Below are positions 44,557 through 53,228 of a stretch of 64,000 bases of DNA, piece by piece (position 1 is the stretch's first letter; the number at the start of each line of letters is the position of its first letter). Position numbers and translations under genes: made by a program. Source of the stretch: Devosia crocina (lineage in GTDB: Bacteria > Pseudomonadota > Alphaproteobacteria > Rhizobiales > Devosiaceae); assembly GCF_900116545.1 (NCBI RefSeq), contig NZ_FPCK01000004.1:186001-250000 (forward strand), given 5' to 3'. The notes below the pieces were generated by a model. That model worked only from the letters and a program-made list of their open reading frames with translations. It was not told the DNA's origin and made no database searches.

Positions 44557-45783
44557 TCAGGCATCGGGATGCTTGAACACCAGCGCCGCATTAGTGCCGC
44601 CGAAGCCGAACGAGTTCGACAAGACATAAGCGAGATCAACATTGTCCCGGCGCTGGCGCAGGATTGGCATGTCCTCGAAAGCCGGATCGAGCACCTCGAT
44701 ATTGGCGCTTTCGGCGATGAAGCGGTGCTTCATCATCAGGATCGAATAGATCGATTCATGAACGCCCGTCGCGCCCTGGCTGTGTCCGGTCAGCGATTTG
44801 GTGGCCGAGATTGGCGGGCACTTGTCTTCATTGCCAAAGACGGCGCGCAGGGCCTCGATTTCCTTGAGATCGCCCACCGGGGTCGAGGTTGCGTGCGGAT
44901 TGACGTAGTCGATCGGCGCCTTGATGTTTTGAAGCGCCATGCGCATGCAGCGCTCGGCGCCTTCGCCCGAAGGCGCGACCATGTCGAGCCCGTCCGAGGT
45001 CGCGCCATAGCCGACAAGTTCGGCCCAGATCTTGGCGCCGCGCGCCTTGGCATGTTCAAGTTCTTCGAGCACCAAAACGCCTGCCCCGCCCGAAATAACG
45101 AAGCCGTCGCGCGCCGCATCGTAGCATCGCGAGGCTTTCGCCGGCGTCTCGTTATAGTTCGAACTCATCGCGCCCATGGCGTCGAACAGGTCCGAAAGCG
45201 TCCAGTCGAGGTCCTCATGGCCGCCGGCAAAGACCACGTTCTGCTTGCCCAGCATGATCTGCTCCATGGCATTGCCGATGCAATGCTTGGATGTCGCGCA
45301 GGCGGCGGTGATCGAGTAGTTGATGCCCTTGATCCCGAAGGCGGTGGCAAGCGTTGCCGACGCGGTCGAGCCCATAGCCTTGGGCACGGCGAGCGGTCCG
45401 ATGCGTTTCGGCGACTTCTTTTCGCGCGTCACATCGGCGGCTTCGACGATGGTGCGGGTCGAAGCGCCGCCCGAACCCATAACGATACCGGTCATGGGGT
45501 TGGAAATCTCGCTTTCGGTCAGCCCCGCATCGGCAATGGCCTGCTGCATGGCAAGATAATTCCAGGCCGCGCCCTTGCCCATGAAGCGGGTCACGCGGCG
45601 GTCGAGCAATTCGAACGGATCGAGGCGCGCGTCACCCTTGACCTGGCTGCGGAATCCGAGCTCGGCATAGTCTTCGGCAAAGACGATGCCGGGCTTGGCC
45701 TGGCGCAGGCTTGTCGTCACTTCGTCCAGCGAGTTGCCGATCGAAGAAATGATACCCATGCCGGTTACCACGACTCGTCTCAT
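44557..45783 (-). CDS. fabB: 3-oxoacyl-[acyl-carrier-protein] synthase I
   Basis: 408 residues, matching E. coli FabB in length. The active-site Cys is C162 in [12 protein letters not shown] and the two catalytic His are H297 ([11 protein letters not shown]) and H334 (TGHSQGATG). It elongates unsaturated acyl-ACP with malonyl-ACP in the anaerobic-type unsaturated fatty acid pathway. It follows fabA on the same strand after 92 bases. In many Hyphomicrobiales fabI follows fabB; here a repeat-filled gap and an unrelated dehydrogenase follow, so fabI must lie elsewhere. Confidence 0.96.
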   Translation of the reverse strand: MRRVVVTGMGIISSIGNSLDEVTTSLRQAKPGIVFAEDYAELGFRSQVKGDARLDPFELLDRRVTRFMGKGAAWNYLAMQQAIADAGLTESEISNPMTGIVMGSGGASTRTIVEAADVTREKKSPKRIGPLAVPKAMGSTASATLATAFGIKGINYSITAACATSKHCIGNAMEQIMLGKQNVVFAGGHEDLDWTLSDLFDAMGAMSSNYNETPAKASRCYDAARDGFVISGGAGVLVLEELEHAKARGAKIWAELVGYGATSDGLDMVAPSGEGAERCMRMALQNIKAPIDYVNPHATSTPVGDLKEIEALRAVFGNEDKCPPISATKSLTGHSQGATGVHESIYSILMMKHRFIAESANIEVLDPAFEDMPILRQRRDNVDLAYVLSNSFGFGGTNAALVFKHPDA

Positions 45784-45855
45784 CTCGTCCTCGCTTCAGT
45801 CCTTGTCGCGGCAGCCAGTGGGGTAGGGCGCCGCCGATAGATATAGTTCAGATCG

Positions 45856-45875
45856 ACCCGGCTTTAAGGCCGGGT
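45856..45875 (-). other. stem-loop between fabA and fabB
   Basis: Arms ACCCGGC and GCCGGGT with a six-base loop start right after the fabA stop on the minus strand. No U run follows, so it is more likely an mRNA-stabilising or weakly attenuating hairpin than a full terminator. Confidence 0.5.
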
Positions 45876-46406
45876 TCAGGCCGTTTTTTGTTCGTGCAAC
45901 TGCGCATCGGTGAAGAGGCCAACGCGCAAGTCCTTGGCCTCGTAGATCAATTTTCCGTCAGCCTTGACCCAGCCATCGGCAATGCCGAGGGTCAGGCGCG
46001 AGCGCATCACGCGCTTGATGTCGATACCATATTCGACGCGCTGAACATCGTCGGTGACCTGGCCGGTGAACTTGATTTCCCCGCCAAGCGCGCGGCCCTT
46101 GCCGGGCTGGCCGATCCAGCCAAGGAAAAATCCAGTCATCTGCCAGACGGCATCGAGTCCCAGACATCCCGGCATCACCGGATCGCCGATGAAGTGGCAT
46201 TTGAAGAACCAGAGGTCCGGATTGACGTCCAGTTCGGCGCGAACGAAACCCTTGCCGAAGTCGCCGCCTGCGTCCCGAATATCGGTGATCCGATCGAACA
46301 TGAGCATGGGCGGCGCAGGAAGGCGCGCGTCCATCTGGCCGGGCAATTCGCCGCGCCCATGAGCCAAGAGTTCTTCATATCCAAACGCGTGTTGCCGGTC
46401 CGCCAT
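45876..46406 (-). CDS. fabA: 3-hydroxydecanoyl-[acyl-carrier-protein] dehydratase/isomerase
   Basis: 176 residues. The catalytic His is H71 ([13 protein letters not shown]) and the Asp is D85 (LGLDAVWQM), as in E. coli FabA. It dehydrates 3-hydroxydecanoyl-ACP and isomerises trans-2 to cis-3-decenoyl-ACP, starting unsaturated fatty acid synthesis. It is divergent from irr, an order conserved in Hyphomicrobiales, and precedes fabB. The 140-base region to irr carries no clear iron-control element. Confidence 0.96.
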   Translation of the reverse strand: MADRQHAFGYEELLAHGRGELPGQMDARLPAPPMLMFDRITDIRDAGGDFGKGFVRAELDVNPDLWFFKCHFIGDPVMPGCLGLDAVWQMTGFFLGWIGQPGKGRALGGEIKFTGQVTDDVQRVEYGIDIKRVMRSRLTLGIADGWVKADGKLIYEAKDLRVGLFTDAQLHEQKTA

Positions 46407-46546
46407 TGCCTACCCCACTTCACCTCAAGCCTTGTCTCGTATAGGGGCGCAGAGGGGGGGTCAAGCCAGCCCAAAGCCGCATGGCGGCCAGCCCGCTTGT
46501 CTCGAAGGCTCGCCGACACTATAAGAAAAGCCAGATTTTCGGACCA

Positions 46547-47014
46547 ATGAAGACGAGTACCACTGGCCCAATGCATGATAACGACCTTGCCGACCGGTCT
46601 CCGTCCCGCACGCCTTGCCTGACTGCGGTTTTGCGCATGGCCGGCCTCAGGCCGACCCGGCAGCGCGTGGCGCTGGCCGAACTGTTGTTCGGCGGCCCAC
46701 ACCGTCACGTCAGTGCCGAGCAGCTGCACGGGGAAGCCAATGCGGCCGACGTCAACGTTTCCCTCGCCACCATCTACAATACGCTGCACCAGTTCCATGA
46801 AGCCGGCCTCCTGCGCGAAGTCGCGATCGATGCCTCGCGTTCCTATTTCGACACGGACACCTCGGATCACCACCACTTCTTTGTGGAGGACGAGCAGCGC
46901 ATGATCGACATTCCGGCTTCTTCGGTCGAGTTCAAGGCTCTGCCAAATCCTCCAAAGGGGATGGAAGTCGCCCATGTCGACGTCGTCATCCGCGTGCGCA
47001 AGGCACCGGTCTGA
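46547..47014 (+). CDS. irr: iron response regulator Irr (Fur superfamily)
   Basis: 155 residues from ATG 46547; an ATG at 46571 is another choice. The Fur-like winged helix (LRPTRQRVALAELLF, then VNVSLATIYNTLHQF) is followed by the histidine-rich DTSDHHHFFVEDE. The CxxC zinc pairs of Fur are absent, which fits Irr. Irr senses haem state and represses iron-using genes when iron is low. No N-terminal haem-regulatory Cys-Pro motif is seen, so the Rhizobium-type single-site Irr is more likely than the Bradyrhizobium type. Its neighbour fabA confirms the assignment. Confidence 0.92.
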   Translation: MKTSTTGPMHDNDLADRSPSRTPCLTAVLRMAGLRPTRQRVALAELLFGGPHRHVSAEQLHGEANAADVNVSLATIYNTLHQFHEAGLLREVAIDASRSYFDTDTSDHHHFFVEDEQRMIDIPASSVEFKALPNPPKGMEVAHVDVVIRVRKAPV

Positions 47015-47026
47015 GGGTTTTGCTTC

Positions 47027-47245
47027 AGGAAGCCTCATTCTGAGGTGCTTGCGGCCGGAGCGCCAATAGTTGCTCCTCATCTTCTGTCCGGGCGCTATTC
47101 GCCTCCCACAGTAGCAGTCATCCTGAGGCCGCAGCGCAGCGAAGCCTCGAAGGACAAGGGAGTGCCCCAATGCCTTGGTGCCACGCCCACCGGCTCGAGG
47201 CTGCGCTTTGCTTCGTAGCTCACTATGAGGGCTGCTGCTCCTGAC
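47027..47245. repeat. dispersed intergenic repeat elements with inverted ends
   Basis: CTCATTCTGAGGTGCTTGCG (47032-47051) is the inverted form of the element in 43990-44075. From about 47117, TCATCCTGAGG and GCAGCGCAGCGAAGCCTCGA are answered near 47195-47235 by an imperfect inverted copy (CGAGGCTGCGCTTTGCTTCG, then CACTATGAGGG). The unit is typical of palindromic repeats in alphaproteobacterial gaps. The 315-base gap to the next gene otherwise holds only the ribosome site of nat. Confidence 0.6.
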
Positions 47246-47329
47246 AGGAGACGCCCCAAACGCCCCGTCGACAAAACCCTTCCGCGCCCCCATATTCACC
47301 CCCGTCTTAATCAGCACCCAAGGTGGCCG

Positions 47330-48166
47330 ATGCCCGAAAAGGTCAACATCAATGCCTATTTCGAGCGAATCGGATTTGCCGGCTCCATCGCCCCGACCCT
47401 GCAGACGCTGGAACTGCTCCACGCACTGCATCCGGCAGCCATTCCCTTTGAAAATCTCAGTCCGCTGATTGGTGAACCGGTCCAGCTCGACCAGGTCAGC
47501 CTTGAACGCAAGTTGCTGGCGGAAAAAAGGGGCGGATACTGTTTCGAGCACAATTTCCTTTTCATGCGCATGCTCGCCGATCTCGACTTCGAGGTCCGTC
47601 CGCTGATGGCACGGGTCGTCTGGACCAATCCGGACGCTATAGCCGCACCGCCCAGCCACATGCTGCTGCTGGTCGACATGAAGGGCACAAAGTATATCGC
47701 CGATGTGGGCTTTGGCGGACTGACGCTGACGGCGCCGCTGCGCCTGCGCGCCGATACCGAACAAGCAACACCGCACGAAACCTTCCGCCTCACCGGCGGC
47801 GATCCCGACTGGACGCTTGAGGTCAAGATCGGCAACGAGTGGCGTGCCGTTTATGTTTTCACCACCGCCGAGGTACCCGAAGAAGAATTCTGGGATATCA
47901 GCCGGGATCTCTCCACTAATCCGGCCTCGCCCTTTACTCTGCAATTGCGCGCAGCCCTCGCCCCATCCGGCCGCCGCCTCAAGCTCCAAGACGCTCACTA
48001 CACGATCCAGCCTACGGGTGGTGCTGCGGAAAAGCGCGCGCTGACCAGCCTTGAAGAGCTGAAAGCGGTGCTGACCGACGAGCTTGGCATTAGCTTGCCC
48101 GCTTCTGAAAAGCTCGACGCGCGGCTCTCTAGCCTCTTGCCTGCACCAGCAGAAACGGTCGGTTAA
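47330..48166 (+). CDS. nat: arylamine N-acetyltransferase
   Basis: 278 residues from ATG 47330, which follows AAGGTGGCCG; 35 upstream in-frame codons fall in repeat sequence. The catalytic triad is visible: C71 in RGGYCFEHN, H110 in PPSHMLLLV and D125 in IADVGFGG. It transfers acetyl from acetyl-CoA to arylamines and hydrazines in the cytoplasm, or may have a role in synthesis of amide metabolites as do related enzymes. It is four bases before the YdeI-like gene and probably co-transcribed with it. Confidence 0.94.
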   Translation: MPEKVNINAYFERIGFAGSIAPTLQTLELLHALHPAAIPFENLSPLIGEPVQLDQVSLERKLLAEKRGGYCFEHNFLFMRMLADLDFEVRPLMARVVWTNPDAIAAPPSHMLLLVDMKGTKYIADVGFGGLTLTAPLRLRADTEQATPHETFRLTGGDPDWTLEVKIGNEWRAVYVFTTAEVPEEEFWDISRDLSTNPASPFTLQLRAALAPSGRRLKLQDAHYTIQPTGGAAEKRALTSLEELKAVLTDELGISLPASEKLDARLSSLLPAPAETVG

Positions 48167-48170
48167 GATC

Positions 48171-48758
48171 ATGGCGCCGGTGACCGTGCCCGCTGATAAG
48201 GTGCATGAGTTCGCCGATTTTCGCGCCTTCTACGATTGGCTTGCCGCGCACCATGAGAGCGCCGACGAGGTCTGGATCCGCATCTTCAAGAAGGCTGCGG
48301 ACCGGCCGACCATCACACCCATCGAGGCGATCGATGCAGTGCTCTGCTGGGGCTGGATCGATGCGATCAAGAAAAGCTGGGACGCGGACAGCTTTGTCCA
48401 GCGTTATTGCCCGCGCCGTCCGAAATCGGTCTGGAGCCAGGTCAATCGCGACAATGTCGCGCGGCTCGAGGCCACGGGACTAATGACAGCGTACGGCATG
48501 AAACATGTCGAGAGCGCCAAAGCCGATGGGCGCTGGGACAGAGCCTACAAGACGACGATGGAGCCGCCGCCCGAACTTCTGGCTGCCATTGCCGCCGATC
48601 CCGCGGCACAAAAGACCTATGACCGCCTCACCGCCCAGAACCGCTTCGCTCTGACCTTTCGGATCCACAATCTCAAGACCGAAGCGGGCAAGAGAAAAAA
48701 GATCACGACGTTTGTGGAGATGCTTGCACGCGGCGAAACGATCTATCCGCAGGGATAG
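48171..48758 (+). CDS. YdeI/OmpD-associated family protein
   Basis: 195 residues from ATG 48171, four bases after nat. The segments VLCWGWIDAIKKSWDADSF, QRYCPRRPKSVWSQVNRDNV and the C-terminal NRFALTFRIHNLKTEAGKRK match the YdeI/OmdA domain pattern. The family is small, basic and of unknown biochemical role; some members are linked to stress resistance. No membrane or signal sequence. The pairing with an N-acetyltransferase is probably an operon but does not reveal the function. Confidence 0.85.
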   Translation: MAPVTVPADKVHEFADFRAFYDWLAAHHESADEVWIRIFKKAADRPTITPIEAIDAVLCWGWIDAIKKSWDADSFVQRYCPRRPKSVWSQVNRDNVARLEATGLMTAYGMKHVESAKADGRWDRAYKTTMEPPPELLAAIAADPAAQKTYDRLTAQNRFALTFRIHNLKTEAGKRKKITTFVEMLARGETIYPQG

Positions 48759-48864
48759 GGCTGCGGCCGCCATGACACGCCTCCGTGAAAAGCCTGAAGG
48801 CGATCCCAGAAGCCCATAGCCTTCATCCGGCCCTGCGGGAGACCTTCTGCAGAGAAGAAAAAGG

Positions 48865-49320
48865 CTATTGCGATCCTTTGTCTCGCAGCTCTCGCTCCAA
48901 TCCGTCGTTGCGCGCCTTTAGCGCCAAGACGATGTCGGACAGGAACCGCTCGATCACTGCAACGTCTTCTTTCGAGTAGCTTGAAAGCACCGCTTCGTGC
49001 AGCCGCTGCGCGCTTTGCGCGATAGGCAGACCCTCGGCGGCCGGGCCGCCTCTGAGAAGGGTTGCCCGCCGGTCGCTCGGATGCTGCTCGCGTAACACGA
49101 AACCTTCCTTTTCGAGCCGGTTGATCAGGATCGCGGTGGCGCCCGAGGTCATGCCGAGATAACGCCCCAACATGGTTGGCGTAGCATTCCCGCCGTGATC
49201 GCGGATGAACCTGATGGCCATGACATCGGACAGGTTGATGCCGGCAGCAGCCGAAAAGGCGCGATACCCACGGGTCATCTCATCGGTCAGTTCGCGGATC
49301 AGCGCGTCGATCGCATCCAT
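48865..49320 (-). CDS. MarR-family transcriptional regulator
   Basis: 151 residues. The winged helix is complete: MLGRYLGMTSGATAILINRL as recognition helix and the wing HPSDRRATLL. It is divergent from an EmrA-type efflux gene pair, with 102 bases between starts, so it likely represses them. An overlapping set of short dyads lies at 49354-49374. The effector is unknown but would be expected to be an aromatic or lipophilic acid given the pump type. Confidence 0.9.
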   Translation of the reverse strand: MDAIDALIRELTDEMTRGYRAFSAAAGINLSDVMAIRFIRDHGGNATPTMLGRYLGMTSGATAILINRLEKEGFVLREQHPSDRRATLLRGGPAAEGLPIAQSAQRLHEAVLSSYSKEDVAVIERFLSDIVLALKARNDGLERELRDKGSQ

Positions 49321-49353
49321 GCGTCTTCCTTCAACCTGCTTTTACTATTTTTC

Positions 49354-49374
49354 AAAGATACTTTCTTGCAAAGT
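49354..49374. promoter_or_regulatory. candidate MarR operator between marR and the efflux genes
   Basis: Two short overlapping dyads are visible: AAAG-ATA-CTTT (49354-49364) and ACTTT-CTTGC-AAAGT (49360-49374). MarR proteins bind 15-20-bp AT-rich dyads in this position. The region is AT-rich against a GC-rich background. Confidence 0.42.
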
Positions 49375-49422
49375 CATATCTGGGCTACTAGATTGGCGGC
49401 ATAAACACAATCGAGAACCAAG

Positions 49423-50622
49423 ATGGCCCAGCTTTCTCCTATGACCGAGGGCGACATTCAAGCCGCAGCCGCAAGGCGCCCGGAAACCCGCCCGAGCCTC
49501 GTTCAGGCGCCGGCCCCTGTCGAGCCGATCGCGGGAAACGAAGCGGCAAAACCCTCGCGCAGCCGCAGAAAGGCGCGGGTTTTTGGCCTGGGGCTCCTTG
49601 CGGTTCTCGGCGGCGCCATCGCCTGGTACCCACTCTCGGACCATCAGGCTCCCTTTGCTGCGGGTGGTTCGGTCATGGGCGATGTGACCCAGGTGGCGGC
49701 TCGCGTCGCCGGTCCCGTCGCTGAGGTGCTGGTCTCCGATAATTCGACCGTGCGCGCCGGCGATCCACTTTTCCGCATCGACGATACGACTTTCCGCATG
49801 GATGTCGCTCAGGCCGAAGCGCAGCTCGACCTGACCGCGACCAACATCTCCTCCGCGAGCGCAGCCATACCCGCAACCGAGGCCAAGGTCAGCCAAGCCG
49901 AAGTTGCACTTGGCACGGCGCGCGATGCGGTTGAACGCACGCGACAGATGCACGAGCGTGGGCTCGTAACCGAAGCGCAGATGACCCAAGCGGAAGGCAA
50001 TTTCGAGACCGCCCGGCTCAATGTCGCAGCCGCACAGGCCGAGCTTGAGCGCGTCCGCACCCAGGCCGGCGCGATTGATGATACCAATCCCAATTTCCGC
50101 GCTGCCAATGCAGGCCTTGAAAAGGCGCGCTTCGCCCTCGAAAGCAGCACCGTCCTGGCTCCCGCCGATGGTCACGTCTCCAACCTTTCCCTGACCCCCG
50201 GCCAGTTCGTTGCAGCTGGCTCTCCAGTGATGACCTTCATTTCAGGCGATCGCGGCACCGTTGTGGTGGATTACCGCGAAAACCAGCTCGTCAATGTCCA
50301 GCCGGGCGACAAGGCGCTGGTGATTTTCGAGGCAGCACCCGGACGCCAGTTCGAAGCGACGGTGGAATCCATTGCCTGGGGCATTGCCAGCGGCCGTGCC
50401 TCCAATGGCGGGCTCGCTCAGTCATCGACCGATACGCGCTGGTTCCCCCCTGCCCGCAAGATCCCCGTGCGTATTTCCATCGACGACCCTTCGGCCCTGC
50501 CCGGCAATGTGCGCCTGGGCTCTGAAGCCGGCGCCCTGATTCTGACCGAAGCAGACGGGATAGTGCCCACCATCGCGCGGGGCCTGCTGAGCGTGTCGAG
50601 CGTCATTTCAGGGTTCAACTGA
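49423..50622 (+). CDS. HlyD/EmrA-type membrane fusion protein
   Basis: 399 residues. A long Ala/Arg-rich cytoplasmic leader (about 1-50) precedes one membrane segment (FGLGLLAVLGGAIAWYP), then lipoyl-like half motifs (GGSVMGDVTQVAARVAGPVAEVLV and VLAPADGHVSNLSLTPGQF) around a coiled-coil (about 128-225). It bridges the inner-membrane pump to an outer-membrane channel. The adjacent FUSC/DUF2955 gene, one base away, is its probable pump, as in AaeA/AaeB. No TolC-like gene is present in the window. Confidence 0.9.
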   Translation: MAQLSPMTEGDIQAAAARRPETRPSLVQAPAPVEPIAGNEAAKPSRSRRKARVFGLGLLAVLGGAIAWYPLSDHQAPFAAGGSVMGDVTQVAARVAGPVAEVLVSDNSTVRAGDPLFRIDDTTFRMDVAQAEAQLDLTATNISSASAAIPATEAKVSQAEVALGTARDAVERTRQMHERGLVTEAQMTQAEGNFETARLNVAAAQAELERVRTQAGAIDDTNPNFRAANAGLEKARFALESSTVLAPADGHVSNLSLTPGQFVAAGSPVMTFISGDRGTVVVDYRENQLVNVQPGDKALVIFEAAPGRQFEATVESIAWGIASGRASNGGLAQSSTDTRWFPPARKIPVRISIDDPSALPGNVRLGSEAGALILTEADGIVPTIARGLLSVSSVISGFN

Positions 50623-50623
50623 A

Positions 50624-51670
50624 ATGGAAACGCTCACCCGGGTCGATGCACGGGAAGACCCTTACCTCGCGCTGCGCACCACGTTGGGCGTGGGGCTCTG
50701 CCTCGCCCTAGCCGAGCCGCTCGGTATGACCCAGCCCATGCTGCCCATCGCCATCGGCATGAGCCTTCTCTCTGGTCAGCGCGGAGCATTGACGGCGCGC
50801 AGTTTTGCCGGTCCGCTCATGCTGCCGGTGGTGGCCATCGTCTTTTCATGGCTTGCGGCCGTGACGGTCAACGAGCCCCTGGTCTTTTTGTTCATGAATG
50901 TCGTTCTTGCGGCCGGCGGCATCGCGCTCATGCTGTTTCGCGGATCGCGCGCCGGCATGATGCTCACCGTGTTTCCGGCGATGATGTCGATCTCGGCACT
51001 TTACAATGAATATGCGCTGGCAGCCATTCGCGACTCCATGGTCAGCGGCGGGCTGCTGGTTGGGGCGGCGGCAGTGGTCACCAATATCCTCTTTCCCCCG
51101 CAGACCCGGCGCATCCATGTCGATAGTCCCAAGCCGCATGTCTCGCGTAATCCCGCACTCGAGCTGGGGATCCGTGTCGTTGTCTACTTGGCAACTCTGA
51201 TCGCCACTTATGCGACCAACAATATCAGCCTGCTGATTGCTCCGATCATGATGGTCTTTGTGTGCGCAGAGCCGGACCATGGCGGGCGCATGGAGCAGGT
51301 CGTTGATCGCGGCGGCGGTACCATTGTGGGTGCTGTGGTGGGTGTCGCAGCACTCGCGGTCTATAATCTCGTGCCCGAGTTCATCGTGCTGCTGACATTG
51401 CTCATGATCATCACATTCTGGCTGATCGAGCGCATGACCACCGGCCCTGCCCGTCCGCAATATTATCAATATGTCTGCTCGGTGGCGCTGGTGATCGTGC
51501 TCTCCTCCATCTATGGCGCCAATTCCGCCATGGAGGTTGTCGTCCAGCGTGTCACCATCACGGTCGGCATCATGCTCGCGGGGATCGCGCTCTTGTCTTT
51601 GCTGGAGGCTATATTCCTCCGGCGCGACGACAGCCCCGAAGATCTGGGCCCTGCTCCCTCTCGACTTTGA
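50624..51670 (+). CDS. FUSC/DUF2955 inner-membrane efflux protein
   Basis: 348 residues with about ten hydrophobic segments in two halves, starting after TRVDAREDPYLALRTTLGV. The first half (about 20-165) and second half (about 185-335) each look like a FUSC repeat. Related to AaeB and the DUF2955 group that export aromatic carboxylic acids. It begins one base after the fusion-protein gene. The AaeB-type soluble C-terminal domain is absent, so this is a compact form. Confidence 0.82.
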   Translation: METLTRVDAREDPYLALRTTLGVGLCLALAEPLGMTQPMLPIAIGMSLLSGQRGALTARSFAGPLMLPVVAIVFSWLAAVTVNEPLVFLFMNVVLAAGGIALMLFRGSRAGMMLTVFPAMMSISALYNEYALAAIRDSMVSGGLLVGAAAVVTNILFPPQTRRIHVDSPKPHVSRNPALELGIRVVVYLATLIATYATNNISLLIAPIMMVFVCAEPDHGGRMEQVVDRGGGTIVGAVVGVAALAVYNLVPEFIVLLTLLMIITFWLIERMTTGPARPQYYQYVCSVALVIVLSSIYGANSAMEVVVQRVTITVGIMLAGIALLSLLEAIFLRRDDSPEDLGPAPSRL

Positions 51671-51712
51671 AGCGGGCTCGGGCAGTGCTACCTGTCAGTC
51701 GGGGAGAACGGA

Positions 51713-52252
51713 ATGAGCTGGGACATCGCTTTTTTGCGCGGGATCAATCTGGGCAAGCGGCAAATCAAGATGGCCGCACTTGCGGCATGTCTCGAAGCAT
51801 CCGGATATGCCGAGGTCAGGACGATCCTCGCCAGCGGCAATATACGCTTTCGCCACAGAGGCGATAGTGAAGCGACCCGGATCGAACTTGAAAGCCTGAT
51901 CGAGACCCAGTTCGGCTTCAAGGTCGGCGTCATCATGCGTTCGGAAGCCCAAATCCGCCTCATGCTGGCGGAGCACCCTTTCGGGGCTCTCGATCCGGCC
52001 GCCGACCTCACCTGCCACGTGCTGTTGTTCCAAGCGCCGTTGCCGACTGGACTCACACTCGAGGGCATCGCTGGCCACACCGAGATCCTGCGCGTCGATC
52101 CACGGGAAATCTACATTGCCGGCTATCGCCAGCCCAATGGGCGCTATACGGAAGGCGTGGACGCTGTCTTGAAGCCGCTTTATGCCCGGCTGGGCAGGGA
52201 CGTGCTTGGCACTATGCGCAATTGGAACACTGTTCAAAAGGTAATCCCGTGA
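51713..52252 (+). CDS. DUF1697 protein
   Basis: 179 residues: FLRGINLGKRQIKMAALA at the N-terminus, VRTILASGNIRFR, and the C-terminal TMRNWNTVQKV are the constant features of DUF1697. The family has a ferredoxin-like alpha/beta fold and no established reaction. The last four bases overlap the ribokinase start (GTGA), so the two proteins are translated together. No signal peptide or membrane segment. Confidence 0.9.
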   Translation: MSWDIAFLRGINLGKRQIKMAALAACLEASGYAEVRTILASGNIRFRHRGDSEATRIELESLIETQFGFKVGVIMRSEAQIRLMLAEHPFGALDPAADLTCHVLLFQAPLPTGLTLEGIAGHTEILRVDPREIYIAGYRQPNGRYTEGVDAVLKPLYARLGRDVLGTMRNWNTVQKVIP

Positions 52253-53139
52253 TCGTTGTTTTCGGCTCCAGCAATCTCGACCAGGTCGGCACCGTGTCTC
52301 GCTTGCCCGAGCCGGGTGAAACAGTGGCTGGCGGGACCTTTTCGATGGCGCCGGGCGGCAAAGGCGCGAACCAGGCTCTGGCCGCATGCCGGGCGGGTGC
52401 GAATGTGCGCCACGTGTCAGCTGTCGGCGACGATGCCTTCGCCGACATGGCGCTCGAACTGCTTGTTGCGGGTGGAGTCGATCTCACAGAGGTGCGCAAG
52501 GCGCATGCGGCGACCGGCATTGCCATGATCTTTGTCGATGCGGACGGCGAGAACGTCATCGCCATCCTGCCTGGCGCCAATGGCACGGTGAGTCCGGAAG
52601 ACGCTGAGCGCACGCTTGGCACTCTGACCGGAGCCGACACTATTCTGGTTCAGCAGGAAGTGCCGCAGGCCGCAACGCGCCGCGCTCTCGAAATTGCCCG
52701 GGAAAAAGGCGCACGGAGCGTCCTCAACACCGCGCCATTTTTGCCGGACACTCCTGATCTTGCACCGCTTGCCGATATCGTGGTGGCCAATGAAACCGAA
52801 TTTGCCCTGCTGTCCGGCCGCCCTATCGACGAACTCGATGCGGCAATGGACGAGTGGGTGCGCAAGACCGGCCGCACGATCGTAGTCACCCTCGGTCCCG
52901 ATGGTGCCCGCGCCGTTTCGCCGGAGGGGAAGGTTTCGGTGCCGGCACACAAGGTGACCCCGGTCGATACCGTAGGCGCCGGGGACACCTTTTGCGGTTA
53001 TCTCGCCGCCAGCCTCGATGCCGGTCTGGATCTCGAAAGATCCATGCGCCGCGCCGCTGTCGCGGGAAGCCTCGCCTGCCTCAACCCCGGCGCGCAACCG
53101 GCAATCCCCCTGGCCAGGGATGTGGACGCGCTGATCTGA
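52249..53139 (+). CDS. ribokinase-type PfkB sugar kinase
   Basis: 296 residues from GTG 52249, which overlaps the DUF1697 stop; a longer reading from 52222 would lie inside that gene. The PfkB motif at the N-terminal third (GGKGANQALAACRAGA) and the C-terminal DTVGAGDTFCGYLAASL, with catalytic Asp and the GAGD anion hole, are intact. It phosphorylates ribose or a similar pentose or nucleoside at the expense of ATP. No rbs transporter is next to it. The substrate is therefore only probable. Confidence 0.9.
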   Translation: MIVVFGSSNLDQVGTVSRLPEPGETVAGGTFSMAPGGKGANQALAACRAGANVRHVSAVGDDAFADMALELLVAGGVDLTEVRKAHAATGIAMIFVDADGENVIAILPGANGTVSPEDAERTLGTLTGADTILVQQEVPQAATRRALEIAREKGARSVLNTAPFLPDTPDLAPLADIVVANETEFALLSGRPIDELDAAMDEWVRKTGRTIVVTLGPDGARAVSPEGKVSVPAHKVTPVDTVGAGDTFCGYLAASLDAGLDLERSMRRAAVAGSLACLNPGAQPAIPLARDVDALI

Positions 53140-53228
53140 GGCGTCCACGGAGCCCTGCCATTCAAGGCTGCCTGCGGCGGGCACTTGAGGATGAGGGCTA
53201 CTGGCCGATCGGGACGGAATGATCGGCT
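53140..53228. repeat. short dispersed repeat motif between ribokinase and truB
   Basis: The stretch GGCACTTGAGGATGAGGGCT, followed by ACTGG (about 53177-53205), resembles the core of the element at 43990-44075. It lies between two converging genes and may serve as a shared transcription stop. Confidence 0.4.

Noticed and set aside
46175..48172. A 665-codon minus-strand frame across fabA, irr and nat
   Set aside because: It crosses three well-supported genes, and its translation has no recognisable domain.
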